A stretch of 64,000 bases of DNA from Paraburkholderia sp. (GCF_024281035.1 NZ_JAMXLH010000050.1:124001-188000); one strand, 5' to 3'; counted from the stretch's first letter, positions 26,184 through 35,015 are shown. Program-made: numbers and translations. The notes: generated by a model not told the origin, from the sequence alone.

Positions 26184-27113
26184 ATGAAGATCAAGGTGCT
26201 TGGCTCATCGGCCGGTGGCGGCTTTCCTCAATGGAACTGCAACTGTTCGCGTTGCGACGGCGTGAGGCGCGGCACGATCAAGGCTTCGCGTCGCACGCAG
26301 TCGTCGCTTGCGGTGACATCCAATGGCGACGACTGGCTGCTCGTCAACGCGTCGCCCGACGTGCTCGCGCAGATCGCCGCGAACCCCGAACTCCAACCGG
26401 CGCGTCGGATACGCGACACCGGCATCGCTGCCGTGCTCACGATCGATGCGCAGATCGATCACGTCACCGGCCTTTTGATGCTGCGCGAGCGCAGCACGCC
26501 GCTTCTGCTCTACACGACGGACGCGGTTTGGCAGGACCTCTGCACGGGCTTTCCGATCGGTCCGATCCTCTCCCACTACTGCGGCGTCGAGCATCGCCGG
26601 ATTGCGCTCGATGGCACGCCGCTCGCGCTCGACGCGCTGCCGGGCGTGCAGATCGACGCGCTGCCGCTCACGAGCAAAGCGCCGCCGTATTCGCCGCACC
26701 GCCAGTCGCCCGAGCGCGGCGACAACCTGGGGCTCGTGCTGACCAACCGTGCAACGGGCAAGCGCGCGTTCTATGCGCCGGGGCTCGGCGAGATCGATGG
26801 CGCGCTTCTCGCCGTCATGCGAAGCGTGGATCTGCTGCTCGTCGACGGCACGATGTGGACCCACGACGAGATGATCCGGCTCGGCCTGTCGAAACACACT
26901 GCCATGGACATGGGGCATCTGCCGCAATGCCGTACGGGTGGTGAGGGCGGCATGCTCGACATCCTCGATTCGATCGATCGCGCGGGTGTGCGCAAGGTGC
27001 TGGTTCATATCAACAACACCAATCCGATCCTGGTGGAGGACGGACCTGAGCGCCGCGCGCTCGACGCGCGCGGCATCGAAGTCGCCTACGACGGCATGAC
27101 GTTCGAGCTATGA
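26184..27113 (+). CDS. pqqB: PQQ biosynthesis protein PqqB
   Basis: This 309-residue metallo-beta-lactamase-fold protein is thought to hydroxylate the PqqA-derived tyrosine during PQQ synthesis. It begins with the family signature MKIKVLGSSAGGGFPQWNC and a CNCSRC cysteine cluster. The QIDHVTGLLMLRE segment replaces the classical HxHxDH motif, as in other PqqB proteins, and MGHLPQCRTGGEGGM occurs near the C-terminus. The ATG at 26184 gives this N-terminus; the 16 upstream in-frame codons do not belong. Confidence 0.95.
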   Translation: MKIKVLGSSAGGGFPQWNCNCSRCDGVRRGTIKASRRTQSSLAVTSNGDDWLLVNASPDVLAQIAANPELQPARRIRDTGIAAVLTIDAQIDHVTGLLMLRERSTPLLLYTTDAVWQDLCTGFPIGPILSHYCGVEHRRIALDGTPLALDALPGVQIDALPLTSKAPPYSPHRQSPERGDNLGLVLTNRATGKRAFYAPGLGEIDGALLAVMRSVDLLLVDGTMWTHDEMIRLGLSKHTAMDMGHLPQCRTGGEGGMLDILDSIDRAGVRKVLVHINNTNPILVEDGPERRALDARGIEVAYDGMTFEL

Positions 27114-27140
27114 CCGGCGCAAGCGAAGCGCGCTTATCGA

Positions 27141-27195
27141 CGTTGTATCGCCGTTGTTTTGCCGTTGCATTGCCGTTGTTACGCCGTTGCCCACG
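27141..27195 (+). repeat. 11-bp tandem array between pqqB and pqqC
   Basis: Five units of 11 bp are visible: CGTTGTATCGC, CGTTGTTTTGC, CGTTGCATTGC, CGTTGTTACGC and CGTTGCCCACG. It begins 28 bases after the pqqB stop codon. Its sequence differs from the pqqA-pqqB array although the period is the same. Confidence 0.85.
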
Positions 27196-27243
27196 GCGCT
27201 GCGCCGCCTGGCTCACGCATGAAACCACTGTGCTGGAGATCGC

Positions 27244-27999
27244 ATGAACCACCTGCGTGGTATTGAAGACCCCCGCTTTGAAGACACCCGTTCGCCGCGC
27301 GCGCGAGACGAGGCGCCGGCCTGGACGCGCGCCGGGTTCGAAGCGCAATTGCGTGCCAAGGGCAGCGCGTACCACATTCATCATCCGTTCAATGTGACGA
27401 TGAATAACGGCGGTTGCTCCCCGGCGCAGATCCGTGGATGGGTGGCAAACCGTTTTTATTATCAGATCAATATCCCGCTGAAAGATGCGGCGATTCTGTC
27501 GAACTGTCCCGTGCGCGAAGTGCGCCGCCTCTGGGTCAAACGCATACTCGACCACGACGGCAACGATGCCGAACCCGGCGGCATTGAAGCATGGGCACGT
27601 CTTGCCGATGCGGTCGGCCTGAGCCGCGATGAACTCTGGTCGCTGCGGCACGTCACGCCCGGCGTGCGATTCGCGGTGGACGCGTATGTGAATTTCGCGC
27701 GCCGTGCGCCGTGGCAGGAAGCGGTCTGTTCCTCGTTGACGGAGATGTTCGCGCCGCAAATCCATCGCGACCGGCTCGCGACCTGGCCCACTCATTACCC
27801 GTGGATCGAACCGGCGGGCCTCGCGTACTTCCGCTCGCGCATTCCGCTTGCACAGCGCGATGTCGAAGAGGCACTCGCGATTACGCTCGATCACTTCGTG
27901 CGGCGCGAGCAGCAGGAGCGCGCGCTCGACGTGCTTCAGTTCAAACTCGACGTGCTGTGGTCCATGCTCGATTCGATCGAAAAGGTCTTTGCGCAATGA
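27244..27999 (+). CDS. pqqC: Pyrroloquinoline-quinone synthase PqqC
   Basis: PqqC is a cofactorless oxidase that carries out the last ring closure and eight-electron oxidation to PQQ. The 251-residue protein has the helical heme-oxygenase-like fold with YHIHHPFNVTMNNG near the N-terminus, QIRGWVANRFYYQ and RRLWVKRILDHDG, all active-site segments of the family. Its stop overlaps the pqqD start by four bases (ATGA). Confidence 0.97.
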   Translation: MNHLRGIEDPRFEDTRSPRARDEAPAWTRAGFEAQLRAKGSAYHIHHPFNVTMNNGGCSPAQIRGWVANRFYYQINIPLKDAAILSNCPVREVRRLWVKRILDHDGNDAEPGGIEAWARLADAVGLSRDELWSLRHVTPGVRFAVDAYVNFARRAPWQEAVCSSLTEMFAPQIHRDRLATWPTHYPWIEPAGLAYFRSRIPLAQRDVEEALAITLDHFVRREQQERALDVLQFKLDVLWSMLDSIEKVFAQ

Positions 28000-28307
28000 A
28001 CGAACCCATTCACGCTGAGCGCGCCGCGGCAGCGCTGCCGCATTCGTATCGCCCGGCGCTGGCGCGGCTGTTCCGTCTGCAGTGGGAACCCGCGCAGCAG
28101 GCTTACGTGCTGCTCTACCCGGAGGGCATGGTCAAGCTCAACCAGAGTGCAGCGGAGATTCTCAAGCGTTGTGACGGCTCGCGCGATCTCGATGCACTGG
28201 TTGCCGATCTCGAACAGGCTTTCGCCGCGACCGGCATTGCGGCGCAGGTGCATGCATTCGTTGCCGATGCGCTTGCGCACGGCTGGCTGGAGCCGCGCGA
28301 TGAATGA
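27996..28307 (+). CDS. pqqD: PQQ biosynthesis peptide chaperone PqqD
   Basis: PqqD is a small RiPP recognition element that delivers PqqA to PqqE. The 103-residue protein has the winged-helix fold with LYPEGMVKLNQSAAEIL and CDGSRDLDALVADLE. It overlaps pqqC by four bases and pqqE by eight bases, so the three are translationally coupled. Confidence 0.95.
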   Translation: MNEPIHAERAAAALPHSYRPALARLFRLQWEPAQQAYVLLYPEGMVKLNQSAAEILKRCDGSRDLDALVADLEQAFAATGIAAQVHAFVADALAHGWLEPRDE

Positions 28308-29496
28308 TCCGGTCACGACGAGCGCGCCCGCTCATGACCTGGCGCCGCCGCCGCCGCTGTGGCTGCTGGCGGAACTGACCTACCGTTGTCCGCTGCATTG
28401 CGTGTTTTGCTACAACCCGGTCGATTACACGCGACATCATCGCGAACTCGATACGGCGCAATGGATCGACGTCCTGCGGCAGGCACGCGAACTCGGCGCG
28501 GCGCAGCTCGGTTTTTCGGGCGGCGAGCCGTTGCTGCGCGACGACCTCGAAACGCTCGTGGCGCAGGCACGCGCGCTGGGTTTCTACACGAACCTGATCA
28601 CGTCCGGCATCGGCTTGACCGACGCGCAGCTCGATGCGCTGAAGCAGGCCGGGCTCGATCACATTCAGCTTTCGTTTCAGGACTCGACGCAGCAACTCAA
28701 TGACTTCCTGAGCCACACGCGCACCTTCGACCTGAAGAAACGCGTTGCGGATTCAATCAAGCGCCACGGCTTTCCGATGGTGCTCAACTGTGTGCTGCAC
28801 GGCTACAACCTTCCGCACGTCGACAAGATCATCGACATGGCGCTCGCGATGGGCGCCGAATATCTGGAACTCGCGAACACGCAGTACTACGGCTGGGCGC
28901 GGATCAATCGCGCGCATCTGATGCCGACGCGCGCGCAACTCGACGCGGCGGAGGCGACGGTCGAGCGTTATCGTCAGTCGATTGGTTCACGCTGCAAGAT
29001 CTTCTTTGTCGTGCCGGACTATTTCGAGCGCCGCCCGAAGCGCTGCATGAACGGGTGGGGCGCGGTGTTCCTCGGCATCGCACCGGACGGCGTCGCGTTG
29101 CCGTGCCACACGGCGCGGAGCCTGCCGGAGCTGGTGTTTCCGAACGTCACCGAGGTTCCGCTGCGCGAGATCTGGTACGACAGCCCGGCCTTCAATCGCT
29201 TTCGCGGGCTCGACTGGATGAAAGAGCCGTGCCGCAGTTGCAGCGAAAAGACTCACGATCTAGGCGGTTGCCGTTGCCAGGCGTTCCTGCTGAGCGGCGA
29301 CGCAGACAACGCCGATCCCGTTTGCGACAAGTCGCCGATGCACGAGCAAGTCGTGCAGATCGTGCGCGCCGCCGAAGCGCGCGAGCGCGTGTGCGAACAC
29401 CCGATCTTCTTTCGCAACGACGCCAGTTCAAGGCAGCTTGTGGCGTGCGCACCAGGCGATCCGGACGATGGCTCTGAGGCCGGGCGCGAGCGTTAG
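28300..29496 (+). CDS. pqqE: PQQ biosynthesis radical SAM enzyme PqqE
   Basis: PqqE forms the carbon-carbon bond between Glu and Tyr of PqqA. The 398-residue protein has the radical SAM CxxxCxxC motif in YRCPLHCVFCYNP near residue 23 and SGGEPLLRDD as the SAM-binding GGE. A C-terminal SPASM domain supplies further cluster-binding cysteines (KRCMNGWG, LPCHTAR, EPCRSCSEK, GGCRCQAF). No pqqF or dehydrogenase gene is adjacent; the cluster ends here. Confidence 0.97.
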   Translation: MNDPVTTSAPAHDLAPPPPLWLLAELTYRCPLHCVFCYNPVDYTRHHRELDTAQWIDVLRQARELGAAQLGFSGGEPLLRDDLETLVAQARALGFYTNLITSGIGLTDAQLDALKQAGLDHIQLSFQDSTQQLNDFLSHTRTFDLKKRVADSIKRHGFPMVLNCVLHGYNLPHVDKIIDMALAMGAEYLELANTQYYGWARINRAHLMPTRAQLDAAEATVERYRQSIGSRCKIFFVVPDYFERRPKRCMNGWGAVFLGIAPDGVALPCHTARSLPELVFPNVTEVPLREIWYDSPAFNRFRGLDWMKEPCRSCSEKTHDLGGCRCQAFLLSGDADNADPVCDKSPMHEQVVQIVRAAEARERVCEHPIFFRNDASSRQLVACAPGDPDDGSEAGRER

Positions 29497-29540
29497 CGCG
29501 ATTCGATCGACCCCACACGGTGCGGCCAGGTGACGATGCC

Positions 29541-29675
29541 CTATGCGAGCGGCAAGTTGCCGATCTTCTCGAGCGTCCGATAAGTCTGCGTGTCGAGCAC
29601 GTGGACGGCGTTCGAGCGGCCACACGCGAGCAATAGCCACGCTTGACTGATCGCGTGACGCGGTGCCGTGTGCCG
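29541..29675 (-). pseudogene. C-terminal remnant of a YVTN/beta-propeller protein
   Basis: The minus strand encodes about 35 recognisable residues ending in a TAG at 29541-29543: LLLACGRSNAVHVLDTQTY and then RTLEKIGNLPLA. This is the final blade of a YncE-like beta-propeller. A TAA stop lies in frame only ten codons before the match, and no upstream part of such a gene is present. Propeller proteins of this type are often associated with PQQ-dependent catabolism, which fits the location beside pqqE. It is a decayed fragment and not a gene. Confidence 0.6.
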
Positions 29676-29716
29676 TTATCATCGCCACTACACCTTCGCA
29701 ACGTCACACGTCTTCC

Positions 29717-31152
29717 ATGAACCCCTCACCCACGCGTTTTCTCGGCATCGATCTAGGCACCGGTTCACTCAAGGTCGTGATCGTCGATGAAGCGGGCGTC
29801 GAGCGCGCCTCGGCCAGTGCCGTCTATGCGCTCGATACACCGCAGCCCGGCTGGGCCGAGATTCCGGTCGCACGCTGGTGGGACGCGTTGTGCGTGGCCT
29901 GCGCGCGTCTCGATGCAGGCGAGCGCGCGGCCGTGCGTGCAATCGGCTTCTCGGGGAGATGCATGGCGTTGTGCTCACCGACGAAGCGGGCCGCGCGTTG
30001 CGTGCCGCGATGCTGTGGCCGGACACGCGCGCGCATGCGCTGCTCGACGCGTGGCCGGAACCGCAGCCCAATCCGGTTGCGCCGGGCATGGCCGGGCCGC
30101 TATTGCGCTGGACGCTGCTGCACGCGCCTGGGATGGCGCACGCTGCGCGCTGGGCGTTGCAGCCGAAGGATTGGCTGCGCGTGGCGCTCGGCGGCGCGAT
30201 TGCAGCCGATCCATCGGATGCGTGTGCAACCGCGCTCGCCGCGCCCGATGGCGCGTGGGACTGCGCGCTGATCGAGCGCCTCGGCTTGCCTGCGCACTGG
30301 TTCGCGCCGCTTGCGGCATCGGCTGAAGCGAGCGGCACGCTTGGCGCCGATGCCGCGCGTGCGCTCGGCCTCACAGCCGGCATTCCGCTCGCGACGGGCG
30401 CGGGCGACACGCCGTGTGCGGTGCTTGGCAGCGGCCTCGCGCCCGAAGGCGACGCGCTGCTCACCACGGGCACCGGCGGCCAGATTCTCGTGACCGCGCG
30501 CGCGGAACCGCCCGCGCGGCGCGGTCTGCATCGCTATCGGCAGGCGCTCGGCGGCTGGTACACGATGGCTGCGATGCAGAACGTCGGTGTAGCGCTCGAA
30601 GCAGCACGCGGCTGGTTGTCTTACGATTGGAAGCTTGCCTATGACGAAGCATTCGGCGCGGCACCGTCGGCGACGCTCGCGTTCCTGCCGTATCTGAGCG
30701 GCGAACGCTCGCCGTGGCTCGATCCTTCGGCGCGCGGCGGCTGGCTCGGCGCGGGACTCGGCGATACGCGCGGCACGCTCATGCGCGCGGCGTTCGAAGG
30801 CGTCGCGTTCGCGTTACGTGCCGGGCTCGACGCGCAACGCGCGTGCGGCTTGCCGATCACCCGCCTCAAGCTCGCGGGCGGCGGTTCGGTCGACGTGCGC
30901 TGGCGGCAACTGCTTGCCGATACGCTCGGTGCAGAACTCGACGCCGTCGATTGCCCCAACGCCGCTGCGCGCGGCGCGGCGCTTTTGGGCGGTCTCGCGT
31001 GTGGACACTGGCGCGAAGGCGATCTCGCGGCGCTTGCGCCTCGCGCGACACGCGTGGCGTCGCCGCGTGAGGACAGTGCGCTCGAAGGGCGTTACGCGCG
31101 CTTTCTGGATCTTTACGGCCGCGTGCGCAGCTGGTTTGCAGCCGCGCCGTGA
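29717..31152 (+). pseudogene. FGGY-family carbohydrate kinase, frameshifted
   Basis: The region encodes a complete xylulokinase-like FGGY kinase of about 478 residues in two frames. The first frame starts at the ATG at 29717 (FLGIDLGTGSLKVVIVDE) and runs to IGFSG near 29955. The second frame resumes with MHGVVLTDEAGRALRAAML and continues to 31152. Intact relatives, including the second FGGY kinase in this window, read GFSGQMHG or similar, so one base is missing in the run TCGGGGAGATG at 29951-29961. It is either a recent pseudogene or a sequencing error in a G run. An ATP-binding GTGGQ motif is intact downstream. Confidence 0.85.
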
Positions 31153-31175
31153 TCAGAAGACACATTGCAGCATCC

Positions 31176-31207
31176 GGTTCACCGATTCACTGATTCACCG
31201 ATTTACA
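31176..31207 (+). repeat. 8-bp tandem repeat upstream of frmA
   Basis: Four units with an 8-bp period (GGTTCACC, GATTCACT, GATTCACC, GATTTACA) end just before the ribosome-binding site of the dehydrogenase gene. Confidence 0.75.
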
Positions 31208-31219
31208 GGAGCATGGAAG

Positions 31220-32326
31220 ATGAAAACGAAAGCCGCCATCGCATGGAAAGCGGGCGCCCCGCTGACGATCGAAGAAGTCGACCTCGACGGCCCGCGCGCG
31301 GGCGAAGTGCTGATCGAAGTGAAGGCGACCGGCATTTGCCACACCGACTACTACACGCTCTCGGGCGCGGACCCGGAAGGGCTCTTCCCGGCAATTCTCG
31401 GCCATGAGGGCGCGGGCATCGTCGTCGATGTGGGCCCGGGCGTCGGCACGGTGAAGAAGGGCGATCACGTGATTCCGCTCTATACGCCCGAATGCCGCGA
31501 ATGCAAGTTCTGCCTCTCGCGCAAGACGAACCTGTGCCAGAAGATCCGCGCGACCCAGGGCAAGGGCCTGATGCCCGATGCGACCTCGCGCTTCTCGCTC
31601 GACGGCAAGCCGCTCTTTCACTACATGGGCACCTCGACGTTTTCGAACTACATCGTCGTGCCGGAAATCGCCGTCGCGAAGATCCGTGAGGACGCACCGT
31701 TCGACAAGGTCTGCTACATCGGCTGCGGCGTGACGACGGGCGTGGGCGCAGTCGTGTATTCGGCGAAAGTCGAGGCGGGTGCGAACGTCGTCGTGTTCGG
31801 TCTTGGCGGGATCGGCCTGAATGTGATTCAGGGCGCCAGGATGGTGGGTGCGGACAAGATCATCGGCATCGACATCAATCCGAAGCGCGTCGAACTCGCG
31901 AAGAAGTTCGGCATGACGCACTTCATCAACCCGAACGAAGTGGAGAACGTCGTCGACCGCATCGTGCAACTGACCGATGGCGGCGCCGACTACTCGTTCG
32001 AATGCGTCGGCAACGTGAAGCTCATGCGCGAAGCGCTCGAATGCACGCACAAGGGCTGGGGACAGTCGTTCATCATCGGCGTCGCGGCGGCGGGCGAGGA
32101 AATCAGCACGCGGCCGTTCCAGCTCGTGACGGGCCGCCAGTGGAGGGGCTCGGCGTTCGGCGGCGCGCGCGGGCGCACGGACGTGCCGAAGATCGTCGAC
32201 TGGTACATGGAAGGCAAGATCAACATCGACGATCTCATCACGCACACGCTCCCGCTCGACCGCATCAACGAGGGCTTCGACCTCATGAAGCGGGGCGAGT
32301 CGATCCGCTCCGTGGTGCTGTACTGA
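31220..32326 (+). CDS. frmA: S-(hydroxymethyl)glutathione dehydrogenase (class III alcohol dehydrogenase)
   Basis: This enzyme oxidises S-hydroxymethylglutathione, formed from formaldehyde and glutathione, to S-formylglutathione with NAD. The 368-residue protein has catalytic zinc ligands in TGICHTDYY and GHEGAG. The four-cysteine structural zinc site is CRECKFCLSRKTNLC, and the Rossmann segment is VFGLGGIGLNVIQGA. The ATG at 31220 follows an AGGAG; the long upstream open frame overlaps the kinase gene and is not coding. fghA, the next enzyme, starts 13 bases downstream. Confidence 0.97.
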   Translation: MKTKAAIAWKAGAPLTIEEVDLDGPRAGEVLIEVKATGICHTDYYTLSGADPEGLFPAILGHEGAGIVVDVGPGVGTVKKGDHVIPLYTPECRECKFCLSRKTNLCQKIRATQGKGLMPDATSRFSLDGKPLFHYMGTSTFSNYIVVPEIAVAKIREDAPFDKVCYIGCGVTTGVGAVVYSAKVEAGANVVVFGLGGIGLNVIQGARMVGADKIIGIDINPKRVELAKKFGMTHFINPNEVENVVDRIVQLTDGGADYSFECVGNVKLMREALECTHKGWGQSFIIGVAAAGEEISTRPFQLVTGRQWRGSAFGGARGRTDVPKIVDWYMEGKINIDDLITHTLPLDRINEGFDLMKRGESIRSVVLY

Positions 32327-32339
32327 GCGGAGGCGAGCG

Positions 32340-33188
32340 ATGCTGACTCTGATCGAGGAGCATGCCTGCCACGGCGGCGTGCAGCGCATCTACCGGCACG
32401 ACTCGGCGACGATCGGGCTGCCGATGCGCTTTTCGGTGTTTCTGCCCGTGCAGGCGCACGCGCGCGGGGTGCCGGGGCTGTTCTATCTGGCGGGCCTGAC
32501 CTGCACCGAGGAGACGTTTCCGATCAAGGCGGGCGCGCAGCGCTTCGCGGCGCAGCACGGCATCGCGCTGATTGCGCCCGATACGAGTCCGCGCGGCGCG
32601 AACGTGCCCGGGGAAGCGGATGCGTGGGACTTCGGTGTGGGCGCGGGCTTTTACGTCGATGCGACGCGCGAGCCGTGGTCGGCCAACTGGCGTATGTACT
32701 CGTACGTGCGCGACGAACTGCGCGAGGCGGTGACGACGCATTTGCCCATCACGGGCGATCGGCTCGGCATCTTCGGCCATTCGATGGGCGGGCACGGCGC
32801 GTTGATGCTCGCGCTACGCAACCCGGAGATTTACCGGTCGGTGTCGGCGTTCGCGCCGATTGCCGCGCCGACGCGCTGCCCGTGGGGCGAGAAGGCGCTC
32901 CGCGGCTATCTGGGTGACGACCGCGAAGCGTGGAAGCGCTACGACGCAAGCGAACTCGTTGCGCACGCAACGCGCAGGTTCGAAGCGGGCATTCTGGTCG
33001 ATCAGGGCCTGGCCGATCAGTTCCTCGCGGACCAGTTGAACCCGGATGTGTTCGAAGCCGCGTGCCGTGCAGCCGGGCAGCCGCTGATGCTGCGCCGTCA
33101 CGAGGGCTACGATCACGGGTACTTCTTCATCCAGACTTTCATCGAGGATCACATCGCGCATCATGCGCGCGTGTTGATGAAGCATTAG
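32340..33188 (+). CDS. fghA: S-formylglutathione hydrolase
   Basis: This serine esterase releases formate and glutathione from S-formylglutathione, completing formaldehyde detoxification with FrmA. The 282-residue alpha/beta hydrolase has the nucleophile in GHSMGGHGA (Ser near residue 147), LAGLTCTEE near the oxyanion region, and the catalytic His in YDHGYFFI. It forms an operon with frmA. PQQ-dependent alcohol dehydrogenases can generate formaldehyde, which may explain the location beside the pqq cluster. Confidence 0.97.
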   Translation: MLTLIEEHACHGGVQRIYRHDSATIGLPMRFSVFLPVQAHARGVPGLFYLAGLTCTEETFPIKAGAQRFAAQHGIALIAPDTSPRGANVPGEADAWDFGVGAGFYVDATREPWSANWRMYSYVRDELREAVTTHLPITGDRLGIFGHSMGGHGALMLALRNPEIYRSVSAFAPIAAPTRCPWGEKALRGYLGDDREAWKRYDASELVAHATRRFEAGILVDQGLADQFLADQLNPDVFEAACRAAGQPLMLRRHEGYDHGYFFIQTFIEDHIAHHARVLMKH

Positions 33189-33228
33189 CCGGTTCGAATC
33201 CGGTCGCGTCGATGGCCGTCCATGAAAG

Positions 33229-33264
33229 AACGGCGTTGCGCCTTGCGGTGCAACGCCGTTTTTT
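33229..33264 (+). terminator. Rho-independent terminator of frmA-fghA
   Basis: AACGGCGTTGC and GCAACGCCGTT form an 11-bp stem around a 10-base loop, followed by six T residues. Flanking TCCATGAAA and TTTCATGGA extend the symmetry. It lies between the convergent fghA and znuB. Confidence 0.9.
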
Positions 33265-33280
33265 CATGGATGAAACAAGC

Positions 33281-34063
33281 TCAACGCCGCCCGATCAGAC
33301 TCGCGACATAGACGAGCGCCGCGAGCAAGGTGATCCAGAAACTTGTCGGCCAGTCCGTATAAAACGCGAGCGTCACGCCGATCCACGCCTGCGCGAGCGC
33401 GAGCACCGCGGCGAGCACGAGGCCGCTCGACAGTCGCGTCGTGAGGTTCTGCGCGGCGGCGGCGGGCCCGACCATCAGCGTGAACACGAGCAGCACGCCG
33501 ACGATCTGCGTGCACGCGGCCACGGCGAGCGCCGCGATGGCGAGGAACAGGACCGAGACGAGCCGCAGCGACACGCCTTTGGCCTCGGCGAGTTCGGGCT
33601 GCAACGAAGCGAACAGGAGCGGGCGCATGATTGCGGCGAGCGCGACGAGGCTCGCGCCCGCGAGCGCGGCCAGCACGCCGAGCGTGTCGCGGCTCACGCC
33701 GAGCACGTTGCCGAAGAGCAGCGCGGTCACCTGGGTCGCGTACGACGTGAAGAAGTGCAGGAACAGGAGCCCGAAGCCGAGCGCGAGCGAAAGCGTCACG
33801 CCGATGGCGACGTCGCGGCCCGCGAGCTTTTCGCCGAGCGCGCCCATCGAAACGCCCGCGGCGAGCGTGAAGCCGACCATGCCCCACATCGGCGAGACGC
33901 CGAGCAGCACGGCGCCGGTCGCGCCCGTGAAGCCGACGTGCGACAGCGCGTGACCGGCGAAGGTCTGTCCGCGCATCACCAGAAAATAGCCGACCACGCC
34001 CGCGAGCACCGCGACGATGCCCGATGCCGCGAAGGCGTTCACCATGAAATCGTATTCAAGCAT
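33281..34063 (-). CDS. znuB: Zinc ABC transporter permease ZnuB
   Basis: This is a 260-residue inner-membrane permease of the ABC-3 family with about eight hydrophobic helices. Typical segments include GYFLVMRGQTFAGHALSHVGFTGA near the N-terminus (cited in part) and QIVGVLLVFTLMVGPAAAA. The start at 34063 gives MLEYDFMVNAF, the family N-terminus. It overlaps the end of znuC by eight bases, so the two are translationally coupled in the order znuA-znuC-znuB. Confidence 0.93.
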   Translation of the reverse strand: MLEYDFMVNAFAASGIVAVLAGVVGYFLVMRGQTFAGHALSHVGFTGATGAVLLGVSPMWGMVGFTLAAGVSMGALGEKLAGRDVAIGVTLSLALGFGLLFLHFFTSYATQVTALLFGNVLGVSRDTLGVLAALAGASLVALAAIMRPLLFASLQPELAEAKGVSLRLVSVLFLAIAALAVAACTQIVGVLLVFTLMVGPAAAAQNLTTRLSSGLVLAAVLALAQAWIGVTLAFYTDWPTSFWITLLAALVYVASLIGRR

Positions 34064-35015
34064 CGTGCGTATGGTCGTGTGCGCCGCTGCCGTGCCGGTG
34101 TGCATGGGCGGCGTGTTCTTGTTCCCCGGCGTGTTCGTCCGGATGCGCGTGCGAGTGATCGTGCTCGTGGCCGTGATCGTGCTTCTCGACTTCGACGTCC
34201 CCGGACATCACGAAGATGCGGCCTTTCATGCGCATGACTTCGATCGGCGAGCCGTACAGGCGCGAGAGCACGGGCCCGGTGATCACTTCGTCGACGCTGC
34301 CGAGCGCGGCCACGCCGTTGCCGAGATACAGCACGCGGTCGAGTGCGTTCAGGAGCGGATTGAGTTCGTGCGCGGAGAACAGCACGGCGATGCCGAGTTC
34401 GCGCTGCACGCGCCGCACGAGTTCCACCACGCCGCGCTGATGGTTGGGGTCGAGGCTGATGAGCGGTTCGTCGAGCAACAGCAGCTTCGGGTCGCCGAGC
34501 AGGCATTGCGCGAGCAGAAGGCGCTGGCGCTCGCCGCCGGAAAGCTCGGAGAGCGGCCGGTCGGCCAGCTTCGACGCACCGACCAGGTCGAGCACGCGGG
34601 CGACATCGGCGCGCGTGGCGGCATCGGTGCGCGGCAGACCCCAGCGGTGGCCGTCGGCGGCCATTGCGACGAAGTCGCGCCCGCGCACGCGGCGGCTGGC
34701 GAGTGCGGTGCGCGTTTGCGGCATGTAGCCGATCGACGGATTGCCGCGCGCCACGTTTTCGCCCAACACGCGGATCGTGCCGTGCGCGGTGGGCACGAGG
34801 CCGAGGATCGCGCGCATCAGCGTGGTCTTGCCCGCGCCGTTCGGCCCGAGCACGCCGATGAACTCACCCTGGTTCACCGCGAAATTCGCCTCGCGCAGGA
34901 TCGTGCGGTCGCCGAGCGCGAGCGTGACGCCCGCGACCGTGAGCACGGGCGTCGTATGCCGGTGCGCGCCGTGGGGCGCCGCGTGATCGCGGGGCGAGGG
35001 CCCAGCCGTTGTCAT
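34056..35015 (-). CDS. znuC: Zinc ABC transporter ATPase ZnuC with histidine-rich tail
   Basis: This 319-residue ATPase powers zinc import. It has Walker A GPNGAGKTT near residue 55, signature LSGGERQRL, Walker B LLLLDEP and the H-loop in FSAHELN. Most ZnuC proteins are about 250-260 residues. Here about 50 extra C-terminal residues are dominated by His, Asp and Glu (HDHGHEHDHSHAH, HAHRHGSGAHDHTHDA), and a smaller histidine cluster precedes the ABC domain (HAAPHGAHRH). These may bind zinc in the cytoplasm. The start is inferred from the ATG at 35015; the upstream open frame overlaps znuA. Confidence 0.93.
   Translation of the reverse strand: MTTAGPSPRDHAAPHGAHRHTTPVLTVAGVTLALGDRTILREANFAVNQGEFIGVLGPNGAGKTTLMRAILGLVPTAHGTIRVLGENVARGNPSIGYMPQTRTALASRRVRGRDFVAMAADGHRWGLPRTDAATRADVARVLDLVGASKLADRPLSELSGGERQRLLLAQCLLGDPKLLLLDEPLISLDPNHQRGVVELVRRVQRELGIAVLFSAHELNPLLNALDRVLYLGNGVAALGSVDEVITGPVLSRLYGSPIEVMRMKGRIFVMSGDVEVEKHDHGHEHDHSHAHPDEHAGEQEHAAHAHRHGSGAHDHTHDA

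Noticed and set aside
33187..33204. GCCGG-TTCGAAT-CCGGT after fghA looks like a tRNA T-arm
   Set aside because: The stem and loop fit a T-arm, but upstream sequence is the fghA coding region and no acceptor, D or anticodon arm exists. Without a 5' half it is not a tRNA gene; an attachment-site remnant cannot be shown.
33930..34237. Plus-strand frames over znuB/znuC
   Set aside because: Compositional shadows of the zinc transporter genes on the minus strand.
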